DNA of 64,000 nt, from NCBI RefSeq assembly GCF_013523055.1, contig NZ_JAAMQM010000006.1:186001-250000 (forward strand), in the 5' to 3' direction. The stretch comes from Pseudomonas capeferrum (lineage in GTDB: Bacteria > Pseudomonadota > Gammaproteobacteria > Pseudomonadales > Pseudomonadaceae). Shown here one piece after another: positions 18,372 through 27,426 of this stretch; the stretch's first letter is position 1; each line of letters begins with the position of its first letter. A program made the position numbers and the translations under genes. The notes beneath the pieces are model-generated. The model did not search any database. It worked only from the letters and a program-made list of their open reading frames with translations, and was not told the DNA's origin.

Positions 18372-19981
18372 GCGCCAAAGACTCGGATATGGAGTTTACG
18401 GTAACGGTCGTAGCGATTGTCGCTGGCGGGAATGCCGGCGACACCGTTGAGGCTCTTGCGGCATTCCTGCATGACCTCTTCGGAAAGCTTGTCGCCAGCG
18501 ATACGCAGCAAGGCTTGTGTGGTGTTGAGGGAGATACTGATGTTCTTCGGCTGCATGGCCAACGCCCGCCGGAAAATATCCAGCGCCTCCTTGAGGTCGC
18601 CGCCCTGATAGCTACGGACACCCTGGCGGTTGAGCTCCACCGCCTGGGTGACCGCGTTGAGCACGGCGGGATCGTCGGTCAGCTTGGAGACGCTCTCCAT
18701 GACCTTGGGATCATCGCCGTAGGTTTCCACGCAACCCTTGAGGATGGACACGGCAGCGCCGTCCTGACCGAGCGCCTGCAACTGCCTGGCGACGGTGAGG
18801 GCGGCGTCGACCGAGAAGAACTGCTCCATCTTTTCCAGCCGCTGGACGGCCTGCTCGGTCAACTTGCCCGCGGTTTCAGGGTCGCCGACCTGTTGCAGGC
18901 TGGCGGCCTTCATCATCCGCGCACGGACCTGCAGCCCCTGGTCATCGGCGTTGTCCTTGGCTACCTCGCTGAGCACGGTGTTGATCTCGACACGGGTACG
19001 CGCATCCAGGCCATGCCCCTGATTCTTGCTCATCAGCGCCTGGGCCAGGTTGAGGTTGCACTCCGGGTCCTTGTAGCGTGAGCTCTTGCCCTGATTGACC
19101 GCTTGGCGGAAAGCCTTGGTGGCGCCTTCGAAGTCACCGTTCTCCATGGCCAGCTTGCCCAGCATCGACTGCCGACGCACGGCCAGAGGCGATAGCCGCA
19201 CGGCTTCTTCGAGCATGTTCTGGGCGCGCTTGGACTCGCCTTGGGCAACCAGCACTTGGGCCATGCCGTCGTAGAGCCCGGGCATGATCGGGAACGCCTT
19301 GAGCGCCTGATCGTAGACTCCCTGCGCCTGGCTGACCTTGCCGCGCTTGTGCAGCAGGCTGCCCAGGGCGGCATAGGCCCAGGGCTGCGGTCGACTGGAC
19401 AGAATGGCCGTGAGCAACTTCTCGAGTTCGTCGAAGCGGTTGAGGTCGCGCAACGCGTCGGCGCGGTAGCGCAGGCACAACGGCGCGAAGCGTGGATCCT
19501 TGCGACACAGCTCGGCGCAGGCTGCCAGCACTTCGGCGGGACGACTGCGATCGAGTGCCTGGAGGATCGGCTTGAGCAGCGTCTTGCGCTGCGTCAGCTT
19601 TTCCAGGCGCTGGGCCAGACCGACGCGGTTGAAGGGTTTAGTCAGGTAGGCATCGGGCTCGTGCTCCAGGGCACTGAGCACGATCGCCTGACTGCTCTCG
19701 GCGGTCACCATGACGAAGACGCACTCATGACTGATCAGCTTGTCGATGATCAGATCTTCCAGCACCTGTTGGCCGTTCTTCTTGCCGTCGCCCAGGTGAT
19801 AGTCCTGAAGGACGAAGTCATAGCGCTTCTGCGCGCACATGCGCAGTGCCTGTTCGCCACTGTCGGCGGTGTCCACCTCGCGAGCACCCAGCTCGCGCAG
19901 CATGGAACGCGTCGACGTTCGAAAATCGCTGTAGTCGTCGACGATCAGAAAGCTTTTTTGCCCGTACTGCAGCATCAACAC
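18368..19981 (-). CDS. Response regulator with TPR output domain
   Basis: A 537-residue protein: an N-terminal receiver domain (about 8-130) with the acidic pair in IVDDYSD, phosphoacceptor Asp60 in VLQDYHLGDG, and the conserved Lys in YLTKPFN, then about 350 residues of helical TPR repeats (such as PWAYAALGSLLHKRGKVSQAQGVYDQALK). No DNA-binding domain is present, so the output is probably a protein-protein contact. It is the upstream gene of the kinase pair. Confidence 0.87.
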   Translation of the reverse strand: MLMLQYGQKSFLIVDDYSDFRTSTRSMLRELGAREVDTADSGEQALRMCAQKRYDFVLQDYHLGDGKKNGQQVLEDLIIDKLISHECVFVMVTAESSQAIVLSALEHEPDAYLTKPFNRVGLAQRLEKLTQRKTLLKPILQALDRSRPAEVLAACAELCRKDPRFAPLCLRYRADALRDLNRFDELEKLLTAILSSRPQPWAYAALGSLLHKRGKVSQAQGVYDQALKAFPIMPGLYDGMAQVLVAQGESKRAQNMLEEAVRLSPLAVRRQSMLGKLAMENGDFEGATKAFRQAVNQGKSSRYKDPECNLNLAQALMSKNQGHGLDARTRVEINTVLSEVAKDNADDQGLQVRARMMKAASLQQVGDPETAGKLTEQAVQRLEKMEQFFSVDAALTVARQLQALGQDGAAVSILKGCVETYGDDPKVMESVSKLTDDPAVLNAVTQAVELNRQGVRSYQGGDLKEALDIFRRALAMQPKNISISLNTTQALLRIAGDKLSEEVMQECRKSLNGVAGIPASDNRYDRYRKLHIRVFGA

Positions 19982-20129
19982 GACCTGTCATGGGTTGAAG
20001 GAAAAATGCCCGTGGCGATGACGCCCAACCCTGTATCGGCCAGAGGCGAAAAAAGATGAGCGCGATCCACGCGACCCGAATGATAGCCAAAGGACATCAA
20101 CCCGACGTTTGGCATGGGATAGCCGGAGC

Positions 20130-22847
20130 TCAGGAAAGCAGGCCCAATGTCTTGGCGCGAGCGACTGCCTGAGTACGACGCTCGACACCGAGCTTGCTGT
20201 TGATGTGACTGGCATGGGTCTTGACGGTGTGAAGGGAGATGAACAGGCGCTCGCTGATCTCCTGGTTGGAGCACCCTTGCGCGATCAGTTCGAGCACCGC
20301 CATCTCACGGCCGCTGAGGGCTTCGCTGGCTCCCGTCGGGGCTACCAGGACCCGTGGCAGACGAGTCAGCAGAGTCGCCTGGACCTCGCAGGCAGGGCGT
20401 TGCAGCAATTGCTCCCGCAGCCATAGGGAATGCCCTTCGATCAGTTGCTGGAAGGGTTGCAGCGCACCGCCCCGAGCCGCCTCCAGTGCCTGCGGCAGCA
20501 CACCGCGCGCCTCGGCCTCCCGGCCTTGCGCCAACAGCAGACTCAGTGACTGACACAGGGCACTGACACACAACATCATCCCACCGCCGGCCTGACCGCG
20601 CCTGGCCAACGCATCCAGACGCGCGAGCGCCTGGGCAGGACGCTCCAGCTTCTGCTCCAGCGAGGCCTGTTGCAACTCGATGTGCAAAGGCAGCAGTGGG
20701 TGAAATTCGGGGGCGGGGGCCGCTTGCTCGCCGCCATAAGTCTGCCCCAGGCGCAGCAGCCAGGATTCGGCGAGATCGGTCCTGCCCTGGGCCAGCCAGA
20801 GCTCGCACTTCACCAAGGTGATCATTGCCAGGTAGAAGATGGGCGGCACGTCCCAGATATGCATCAGCCGTTCGGCTTCGGCCAGCTCGGCGAAAGCGTC
20901 GGCGAAGCGGCCTTCGCGACCGTCCAGGGTGGCGATGACGCAATGCCCGATCAGCACGCTGATGTCTCGACAGGCGCGGGCCTCGCTGAGCCCGGCGCGG
21001 AGCCGACTCCGTCCTTGCTCGGACTGCAGACGGGCGGCGAGCAGGAAACCTTCGTACAGGGTCAGGCGCGCCCGGACTGCGTACAAGCGCTGGGGGGGCA
21101 ATCCCTGTAGCCGCTGGAGCCCACGATGAACTTCCTCCAGCGCTCGTGATACCTCCCCGCGCGCGTGCAGCACGCGCGCCCGATCATAATGAGCCAGGGC
21201 TTCGAACAGCGGATTGCCCACGCGCTGGGCCAGCTCGAGCGCCTCCCGGTTCCAGCCCCGGGCCCGCCAGAAATCGCCGTCGGCGATGGCCAGGTTGGAC
21301 AAGGTCGACAGGCATACCAGGCGCTGACCGTAACGCTTGGTCGGCAGGGTCTGCAGGGCTTCGCCGCAGCAGGCCAGGGTTCGCTCGCGATCGCCACGCC
21401 CCCTGGCGATGATGCCGCTCAGGGCCAGCCATTGAGCGAGCATCGACCGTTGCGCGGTGGCCGACGGCGCGGGCAGAAAGCGGCTGAGGTGACTGGCCAG
21501 CTCCTGGGCGGCATCCAGCTGGCAGGCCAGCCCGAGCGCCCAGCTATACAGGACGATCAGGCGTGGCGTGCTGACCAGCAGGCTGTCTGGCAGGTCCATT
21601 TTCCAGCGCAGGAGCATGCCGACATTCTGCTCCGCCAGCAGTTGCTCTTCGGAAAGGCTCTGCACCAGATCCGCGGCGACGTCGAGGTGCCCGGCACGCA
21701 GGGCCTGCTCCACCGACTCGTCGAGCAACTCGTGCTTCTGGAACCAGCGGCAGGCGCGCAGGTGCAGGGTTGCCAGCGGTTGGCCGGATTCGCGACTGCG
21801 CAGAAGATCGGAAAACAGATGGTGATAACGGAACCAGCGGCCATGCTCATCCAGCGGTACCAGGAACACCTGATGGGCCTGCAGGAAGCGAAGGATCTCG
21901 TCGCTGTCCGTGCGTTCGCGCAGGGCATCGCACAATTGCGCGCAGAAACGATCCTGGCAGGCCGTCTCGTACAGAAACGCTTGCACGTCGGCGGGCAGTA
22001 TTTCGATGACCTCTTCCAGCAGATAATCGCGGATCAGCCCTTCCCCACCGTGCAAGGCTTGCGGCATGGCCGGATCATCACCGGATTCGCCGGCCGCCAG
22101 TTGCCAGAAGCGCAGGCCCGCGACCCAGCCGTCGCTGCGCTGGATCAGGTTGTCGAGCGCCTGGCCGCGCAGGCCGGTCGGCTGCTTGCCGAGAACGGCC
22201 AAGGCTTCCTCGGAGGTAAGCCGCAGATCCTGTTCGTTGAGTTCGACCAATTGTCGCGAAAGGCGCAGACGGGCCAGGTGCCAGTCGGGACGCTGACGGC
22301 TGGTGACCAGCAAGACCAGTCCGGGCGGCAGGTGGTTAAGGAAAAATTGCAGGCAACGGTCCAACACCGGGCCTTGAGCCAGGTGATAGTCGTCCAGCAC
22401 CAGCAGTACCGGATCGCTGGGGTGAAGATAAAGAGAAAGCTCGTCGAGCAGGTTGTCCAGCCACTCCTCGAAGGCGAACGGCTGATGATGCTGGCGCATT
22501 TTCAGCAGGCCCAGCGCTTGGCCTCCCAGGGCGGGGCAGAACTGCTGCAGACCTTCGAGCAACCTTTCCAGAAAGCGCCCTGGCTCGCTGTCCCTCTGGC
22601 TCAGGCCGAGCCAGAGGCTGCGCCAGTGGCTGGGCAGGTTCTGGCAGCATTCGATGGCCAGCGAGCTCTTGCCGAAGCCTGCGGGTGCATTGATCAGCAG
22701 CAACCTGCCGCCCAGTCCCGTGAGCAGACGCTGGGACAGGCGCGCTCGTGCGACATGGCCGTCCGGCAACGGCGGCCGGTAGAAACGCCCGTCCAGCAAG
22801 CCCAGGGCCTGGCTGGAGAATCCATTCGTACGGGACAAATCGGTCAT
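20130..22847 (-). CDS. LuxR-family ATP-dependent activator (MalT/AlkS-type LAL regulator)
   Basis: A 905-residue regulator: an N-terminal NTPase with Walker A INAPAGFGKSS (about residue 52) and Walker B LVLDDYHLA, a long helical TPR-like sensor region, and a C-terminal LuxR helix-turn-helix (LSGREMAVLELIAQGCSNQEISERLFISLHTVKTH). The layout is that of MalT and of AlkS, the alkane-responsive activator. Position next to the DUF1329/DUF1302 and acyl-CoA ligase genes suggests it controls them, which is inference from synteny. The inducer is unknown. Confidence 0.88.
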   Translation of the reverse strand: MTDLSRTNGFSSQALGLLDGRFYRPPLPDGHVARARLSQRLLTGLGGRLLLINAPAGFGKSSLAIECCQNLPSHWRSLWLGLSQRDSEPGRFLERLLEGLQQFCPALGGQALGLLKMRQHHQPFAFEEWLDNLLDELSLYLHPSDPVLLVLDDYHLAQGPVLDRCLQFFLNHLPPGLVLLVTSRQRPDWHLARLRLSRQLVELNEQDLRLTSEEALAVLGKQPTGLRGQALDNLIQRSDGWVAGLRFWQLAAGESGDDPAMPQALHGGEGLIRDYLLEEVIEILPADVQAFLYETACQDRFCAQLCDALRERTDSDEILRFLQAHQVFLVPLDEHGRWFRYHHLFSDLLRSRESGQPLATLHLRACRWFQKHELLDESVEQALRAGHLDVAADLVQSLSEEQLLAEQNVGMLLRWKMDLPDSLLVSTPRLIVLYSWALGLACQLDAAQELASHLSRFLPAPSATAQRSMLAQWLALSGIIARGRGDRERTLACCGEALQTLPTKRYGQRLVCLSTLSNLAIADGDFWRARGWNREALELAQRVGNPLFEALAHYDRARVLHARGEVSRALEEVHRGLQRLQGLPPQRLYAVRARLTLYEGFLLAARLQSEQGRSRLRAGLSEARACRDISVLIGHCVIATLDGREGRFADAFAELAEAERLMHIWDVPPIFYLAMITLVKCELWLAQGRTDLAESWLLRLGQTYGGEQAAPAPEFHPLLPLHIELQQASLEQKLERPAQALARLDALARRGQAGGGMMLCVSALCQSLSLLLAQGREAEARGVLPQALEAARGGALQPFQQLIEGHSLWLREQLLQRPACEVQATLLTRLPRVLVAPTGASEALSGREMAVLELIAQGCSNQEISERLFISLHTVKTHASHINSKLGVERRTQAVARAKTLGLLS

Positions 22848-23057
22848 GGCCGGCTCGTTCTGATGGGGAAACTTCGGCAGTACGTCAAGGGCGAGACTAG
22901 CGGTTAGTGTGGGGTATTAGAAGATGTTGGGCGGGGGGTCGGGTAAAAAAGACTACGACAAAAAGAAACAATGGAGGGGGATTGGCGCTAAAGGTAAGTC
23001 TTTGTGGCGTGTCATGGCGGCTAGACGCATGCAGGGACATCTCGTGGTGTTCTTGAG

Positions 23058-23790
23058 ATCGAACGCCGCCCGCGCGGTGCATCGCGGGTGCATGTCTTTG
23101 GATTTGTAGTGCCTTTGAAATCGAGCGCCGCCCGCGCGGCGCATCGCGGGTGCATGCCTTTGGATTTGTAGCGCCTTTGAAATCGAGCGCCGCCCGCGCG
23201 GCGCATCGCGGGTGCATGCCTTTGGATTTGTAGCGCCTTTGAAATCGAGCGCCGCCCGCGCGGCGCATCGCGGGTGCATGCCTTTGGATTTGTAGTGCCT
23301 TTGAAATCGAGCGCCGCCCGCGCGGCGCATCGCGGGACAAGCCCGCTCACCACATTTGTTGCAACGTGCCATGGCCTGATAGACCGGAGTCTTAGCCTCT
23401 GTTTGTACGACCAAGATAAGGTGACTAAAAACAGCCTTGATGCAGTCTTCCGTCATGCACCAAAGCTGACAACTCCAGTCTCACAGGCCATGGTACGTTG
23501 CAACAAATGTGGTGAGCGGGCTTGTCCCGCGATGCGCCGCGCGGGCGGCGCTCGATCTCAAGAACGCTACAAAGCCATGACATGCATAGCGCGATGCGCC
23601 GCGCGGGCGGCGCTCGATCTCAAGAACGCTACAAAAGCCATGACATGCATAGCGCGATGCGCCGCGCGGGCGGCGCTCGATCTCAAGAACGCTGCAAAAG
23701 CCATGACAGGCATAGCGCGATGCGCCGCGCGGGCGGCGCTCGGTCTCGAGGGCGCTGCAAAATCCAAAGGCATGCCCTCAGCGGTCCTCA
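23058..23790. repeat. Inverted array of about 62-bp tandem repeats with a REP palindrome at its centre (palindrome B)
   Basis: Left block: units begin at 23058, 23120, 23182, 23244 and 23306, exactly 62 bp apart, the last one partial. Right block, opposite orientation: the shared core GATGCGCCGCGCGGGCGGCG begins at 23531, 23593, 23656 and 23719 (62, 63, 63 bp). Between them lies an inverted repeat (about 23333-23380 and 23487-23530) containing REP cores of the type GCGGGACAAGCCCGC and the shared arm CACATTTGTTGCAACG. The units make overlapping low-complexity reading frames that I do not regard as genes. The region fills the 969-bp gap between the regulator and the DUF1329 gene. Confidence 0.9.
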
Positions 23791-23816
23791 TGCCGTCTCA
23801 TTTCAGTGCCAAGACC

Positions 23817-25181
23817 TCAACGCACCCCCTGCTGGCGCAGCGCCGCTGGCTGGAAGTCGGCCTTGGTGGCGCTGACACCGAACTCATACGAGCGTTTTTC
23901 CTCGTTCTTCATGCCCAGCGCCAGATAGCGACCGGACTGCAGGTCATAGACGGTTTCCAGGGTGTACCACGGCACCTGGGCGTTGTAGTAGTCCTGGGAA
24001 TGAGCCTCGGAAACACGCCACAGCTGATTACGACCGTCGTACTGGTCGATCACGGCTGCCTGCCAGGTATCCTCGTCGATGTAGAAGTCACGCTTGGCAT
24101 AGATATGCCGCTGGCCCGACTTGAGGGTCGCCACCACGTGCCAGACACGGCGCAGCTCATAACGCGCGAGGTCCTGATTGATGTGGCCTGGCTTGATGAT
24201 GTCGGCGTACTTCAGGCTCGGCTGGTCGAGCTTGTAGCTGTTGGAGGCGATGTACATCTCCTTCTTGCCTTCGAGCTTCCAGTCGTAACGATCAGGGGCA
24301 CCGTTGTACATGTCCAGGTTGTCGGAGGTCCGCAGGCCATCCGCCGCGGTACCCGGGCCGTCATAGGAAACCTGTGGTGCCTGGCGTACCCGGCGTTGGC
24401 CTGCGTTGTAGATCCAGGCCTTGCGCGGCTCCTTCACCTGATCGAGGGTTTCATGCACCAGCAGCACGGTACCGGCCAGACGAGCAGGCGCCGTAACCTC
24501 CTGCTTGAAGTAGAACAGGACGTTGCCCGGGTTTTGCGCGTCGTAGTCCTTCATCCGATCACGGAAGACGAACTGGTCCTGGAAGTACACCAGGCTGTAG
24601 GAGCCGTTGGGCTGTGGAGTCGCCTGGGTCACCAAGCGCTTCACGCTGCCGCCGCGGTAGCGGGTGATGTGATTCCAGATCACTTCCACGCCACTTTTGG
24701 GTATCGGGAACGGCACGGCGGTCTTGAAGTTTTCCAGGCCATTGCCGCCGCCGATCAGCGTGGTCGCGGTGGCGTTCTGCTTGATCGCGGCGAACACCTC
24801 GTCCGGGACGGTGGAGCCGCGGTGGGTCTTGTACACGGGGATCTTGTACGTCTCGGGGTAGCGCTTGAACATCGCGAGCTGGCCAGGGGACAGCTTGTCC
24901 TTGTACTGCTCGGCGTTCTGCGCGGTGATGGTCAGCAACGGTTTCTCGCTGCCATACGGGTCCGAGAGGAAGCCTTTGCCATCGGCACTGCCCGCAGTCT
25001 TGGTCAACGGCTGCCACGGGCCGATGGAGCCGTCGGCGTTACCGGCCTTTTCCGCGCCCATCGGGGTCAGGGTGGAACCGAGCTTGGCCGCCTCGTCGGC
25101 GGAGACCGCGGCCATTACGCTGGATGCCAGCAGGGACAGGCCCAGCACACCGGCGGTCAGCAGACTCTTGGTGGTATTCAT
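23817..25181 (-). CDS. DUF1329 outer-membrane/periplasmic protein
   Basis: A 454-residue exported protein with a Sec signal peptide (about 1-24, cleavage after SSVMA). It has the LolA/LolB-like DUF1329 fold signatures: NPGNVLFYFKQEVTAPARLAGT, RRVRQAPQVSYD and DEDTWQAAVIDQYDGR. DUF1329 genes almost always pair with DUF1302 genes, as here (26 bp apart, same strand, DUF1302 first). In P. putida I recall this pair being tied to growth on fatty acid esters or long-chain fatty substrates; the molecular role is not settled. Confidence 0.88.
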   Translation of the reverse strand: MNTTKSLLTAGVLGLSLLASSVMAAVSADEAAKLGSTLTPMGAEKAGNADGSIGPWQPLTKTAGSADGKGFLSDPYGSEKPLLTITAQNAEQYKDKLSPGQLAMFKRYPETYKIPVYKTHRGSTVPDEVFAAIKQNATATTLIGGGNGLENFKTAVPFPIPKSGVEVIWNHITRYRGGSVKRLVTQATPQPNGSYSLVYFQDQFVFRDRMKDYDAQNPGNVLFYFKQEVTAPARLAGTVLLVHETLDQVKEPRKAWIYNAGQRRVRQAPQVSYDGPGTAADGLRTSDNLDMYNGAPDRYDWKLEGKKEMYIASNSYKLDQPSLKYADIIKPGHINQDLARYELRRVWHVVATLKSGQRHIYAKRDFYIDEDTWQAAVIDQYDGRNQLWRVSEAHSQDYYNAQVPWYTLETVYDLQSGRYLALGMKNEEKRSYEFGVSATKADFQPAALRQQGVR

Positions 25182-25207
25182 TCTGATGTCGTCCTGGATC
25201 AGTGGGC

Positions 25208-27094
25208 TTAGAAGTTCACGCCGAAGCTGAGCGCAACGAAGTCGCGATCATCCACGGTGGTGTACTTCCCATCGAAGAAGTTGGTGTACGACAGGTTCGC
25301 GGTATAGGTGTTCTGGTACTCCGCGTCCAAGCCGAGACTGATCGCCTTGCGGCCTTCCTCGAAGTTGGCGCCCGGGCCTGGCGAGTAACCGGAGACATCG
25401 TGAGACCAGGCCACGTTCGGCCTGAGGTTGACCCCGGCGAAGACGTCGTTGTAGTCCCAGATCACACGCGCCCTGTAGCCCCATGAAGTACTGGTGGTGT
25501 AGCCATCGTTCTCGCACTTGCGGCTCAGGTTCGCCGTGGACGCACCGGCACCGGCGCCCGCGATGGTGCTGGTATTGAGCGCCAGACAGGTGTCCGCGCC
25601 ACCGGTGGCGGGCAACGGACCGGGCCCGTAGACAGGGTCTCGGCCATAACGGGTCTCGCGCGCGTTCTCCAGGCCGCCGACATGGGTGACGCCCAGCTCG
25701 CCGACCACCGTCATGCGGCTGGCACCCATCACCTGGTCGAAGAAGTGCGTCAGGGTGGTCTGGAACTGGGTGATCTCCTTGCGGCGATAACCGTGCAGGT
25801 CCTGGCCAGGCACGCCTGTGAGCAGCGAGGCGTTGCTCAAGGCCCCGCCCAGAGGTCGCACCCCGGCGAACAGGATGTCGGTGGTATTCAACTGCACCGG
25901 CGCGTTGGGCCGGTAGCTGACCTCGCCGCTCCACGCCGTACCGGTAGGCAGGGTGGTGGAGAAGCTCAGGCCATACAGGCGGATATCCTCGGGGTACTCG
26001 ATAAAGTACTCGGAGTTGCCCGCGACGATCAGCGGCGCCAGGGCACGCAGCTGTGCCGGTAATGCGGCAACGCCACGGAAGACCCCGGGGGCGGCGCCCG
26101 TGGCACTGAAGATCGGCGCGCGGCTGTGGTAGTTCATGAAGTAGCCACCGAACTCGGTGTTCAGGGGCTCGTACATGTAGCGCAAGGCGACGCCGAACTG
26201 GCCACTGTCACGCGCGTCGCGGTCGGCCCCACGCCTTACCCCGACACCTTCCTCGTTGAGGTCGACCCCCTGACCGGCCAGGAACGCCTGGGCCGCGGCA
26301 GGAACGGCACGGCTGCTGTTGAGCACGCGCAGGTTGTCGGTACAGCCGTCGGCAACGATATCCGGCTGGGAGAAGAAGGTGCCGCAGTTGTCGACGATCG
26401 TCTGGTCCCATTCGATCTGGTAGAAGGCCTCGGCGGACAGGTTGTCGGTCAGACTCTGGGAGACGTAGAACATGTTGACCGGGATCAGGCCTTCCTTCAC
26501 CTCGGCGCCAGGACGGCGGAAGGCAGACACGTCGATCGGGTTGACTGAGTTGATGCCCCCGCCGATGAAGGTACTTTCACCCCAGCTCACCACCTGCTTG
26601 CCAAAGCGCACGGAGCCCGGCTGATCGCCAATGGAGTAGTTGTGATAGACGAAGGCATCGAGCAGTTCCGCGCCCGAAGACTGGGCGCCTTCCTTGCGGT
26701 TGGAATCGCTGATGTCCTTGAACTCGCGGCCCTCGTCCTTCAGCTCGAAGTCATACCAGTATTTGCCGCGGACGAAGACCCCGGTATCGCCATATTTGAG
26801 TTCCAGGTCATGAATACCCTTGAAGATCTTGGAGAAGGTCTCGCCGCGCTTGAAGTTGAGGTGGCCATCGTCCGAGGTCTGCGATAGGCCCTTGCCGCCA
26901 TTGTTGACCCCGATGAGGTTTTCGTTCGGCTTGGCGGTCGACCAGCTGGCGCCCACGGAGAGCGACGAGTCGAACTGGCCTTCGATTTCCCCGATGTTGA
27001 AACTGACGCCGAACGCAGGCCCGGCGAGCGTGGAAGCGAGGCTGACGGCCAGAGGCAGCTTGGCCCGGCGCCAGAACAGGTTTGCAGATGTCAT
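25208..27094 (-). CDS. DUF1302 outer-membrane beta-barrel protein
   Basis: A 628-residue exported protein with a signal peptide (about 1-29). It begins the mature part with FNIGEIEGQFDSSLSVGASW and shows alternating amphipathic strands to the terminal aromatic (ALSFGVNF), the usual end of an outer-membrane barrel. DUF1302 proteins partner DUF1329 proteins and are often found beside hydrophobic-substrate or RND export genes. It is the first gene of the pair, and the 330-bp gap upstream separates it from the acyl-CoA ligase gene. Confidence 0.88.
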   Translation of the reverse strand: MTSANLFWRRAKLPLAVSLASTLAGPAFGVSFNIGEIEGQFDSSLSVGASWSTAKPNENLIGVNNGGKGLSQTSDDGHLNFKRGETFSKIFKGIHDLELKYGDTGVFVRGKYWYDFELKDEGREFKDISDSNRKEGAQSSGAELLDAFVYHNYSIGDQPGSVRFGKQVVSWGESTFIGGGINSVNPIDVSAFRRPGAEVKEGLIPVNMFYVSQSLTDNLSAEAFYQIEWDQTIVDNCGTFFSQPDIVADGCTDNLRVLNSSRAVPAAAQAFLAGQGVDLNEEGVGVRRGADRDARDSGQFGVALRYMYEPLNTEFGGYFMNYHSRAPIFSATGAAPGVFRGVAALPAQLRALAPLIVAGNSEYFIEYPEDIRLYGLSFSTTLPTGTAWSGEVSYRPNAPVQLNTTDILFAGVRPLGGALSNASLLTGVPGQDLHGYRRKEITQFQTTLTHFFDQVMGASRMTVVGELGVTHVGGLENARETRYGRDPVYGPGPLPATGGADTCLALNTSTIAGAGAGASTANLSRKCENDGYTTSTSWGYRARVIWDYNDVFAGVNLRPNVAWSHDVSGYSPGPGANFEEGRKAISLGLDAEYQNTYTANLSYTNFFDGKYTTVDDRDFVALSFGVNF

Positions 27095-27426
27095 CGACGC
27101 TACTCCATGTACTTTTTGTTATGGCAGTGAGTCCTTCCAGGAACGCTGCGTTCATCCGACTGCAAGGCAGCAGGCCTTGGCGAACGCGGCTTGCACGCGC
27201 ATGGCGGCAAGCCACTCCCTGAAAATCCCCTGACTCGACTATAGCCAGCGGGCACATGCGCTAGATCCCTCTAAAGTGTGATTTGCGCTTTCCGTGACCG
27301 CCCTGCCCGAAATGTCGACCTGTTGGCCAACTGCAAGGAAGAATGGCGCAATTTCATTTTTAGACAAGGCGCGCGACTGTCTGGAATGGGGTTTTCGCCT
27401 ATCAGGCAGCCTCGCGTCTCCGACTG

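Noticed and set aside
21165..22907. Plus-strand frame of 580 codons opposite the LuxR-type regulator
   Set aside because: Glutamine-rich low-information translation with no recognisable motif; the minus strand has Walker and LuxR motifs.
22897..23456. Three overlapping minus-strand frames of 110-167 codons with repeated MRRAGGARFQ-like peptides
   Set aside because: They are the three-frame translation of the 62-bp tandem repeats; the frame cycles because 62 is not a multiple of three. No ribosome-binding site or non-repetitive part.
23058..23790. CRISPR-like array
   Set aside because: The whole 62-bp unit is conserved, with no variable spacers, there is an orientation switch in the middle, and no cas genes are present.
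23274..25211. Plus-strand 645-codon frame through the repeats and DUF1329
   Set aside because: The DUF1329 gene on the minus strand has a signal peptide and domain; the plus frame merely continues out of the repeats.
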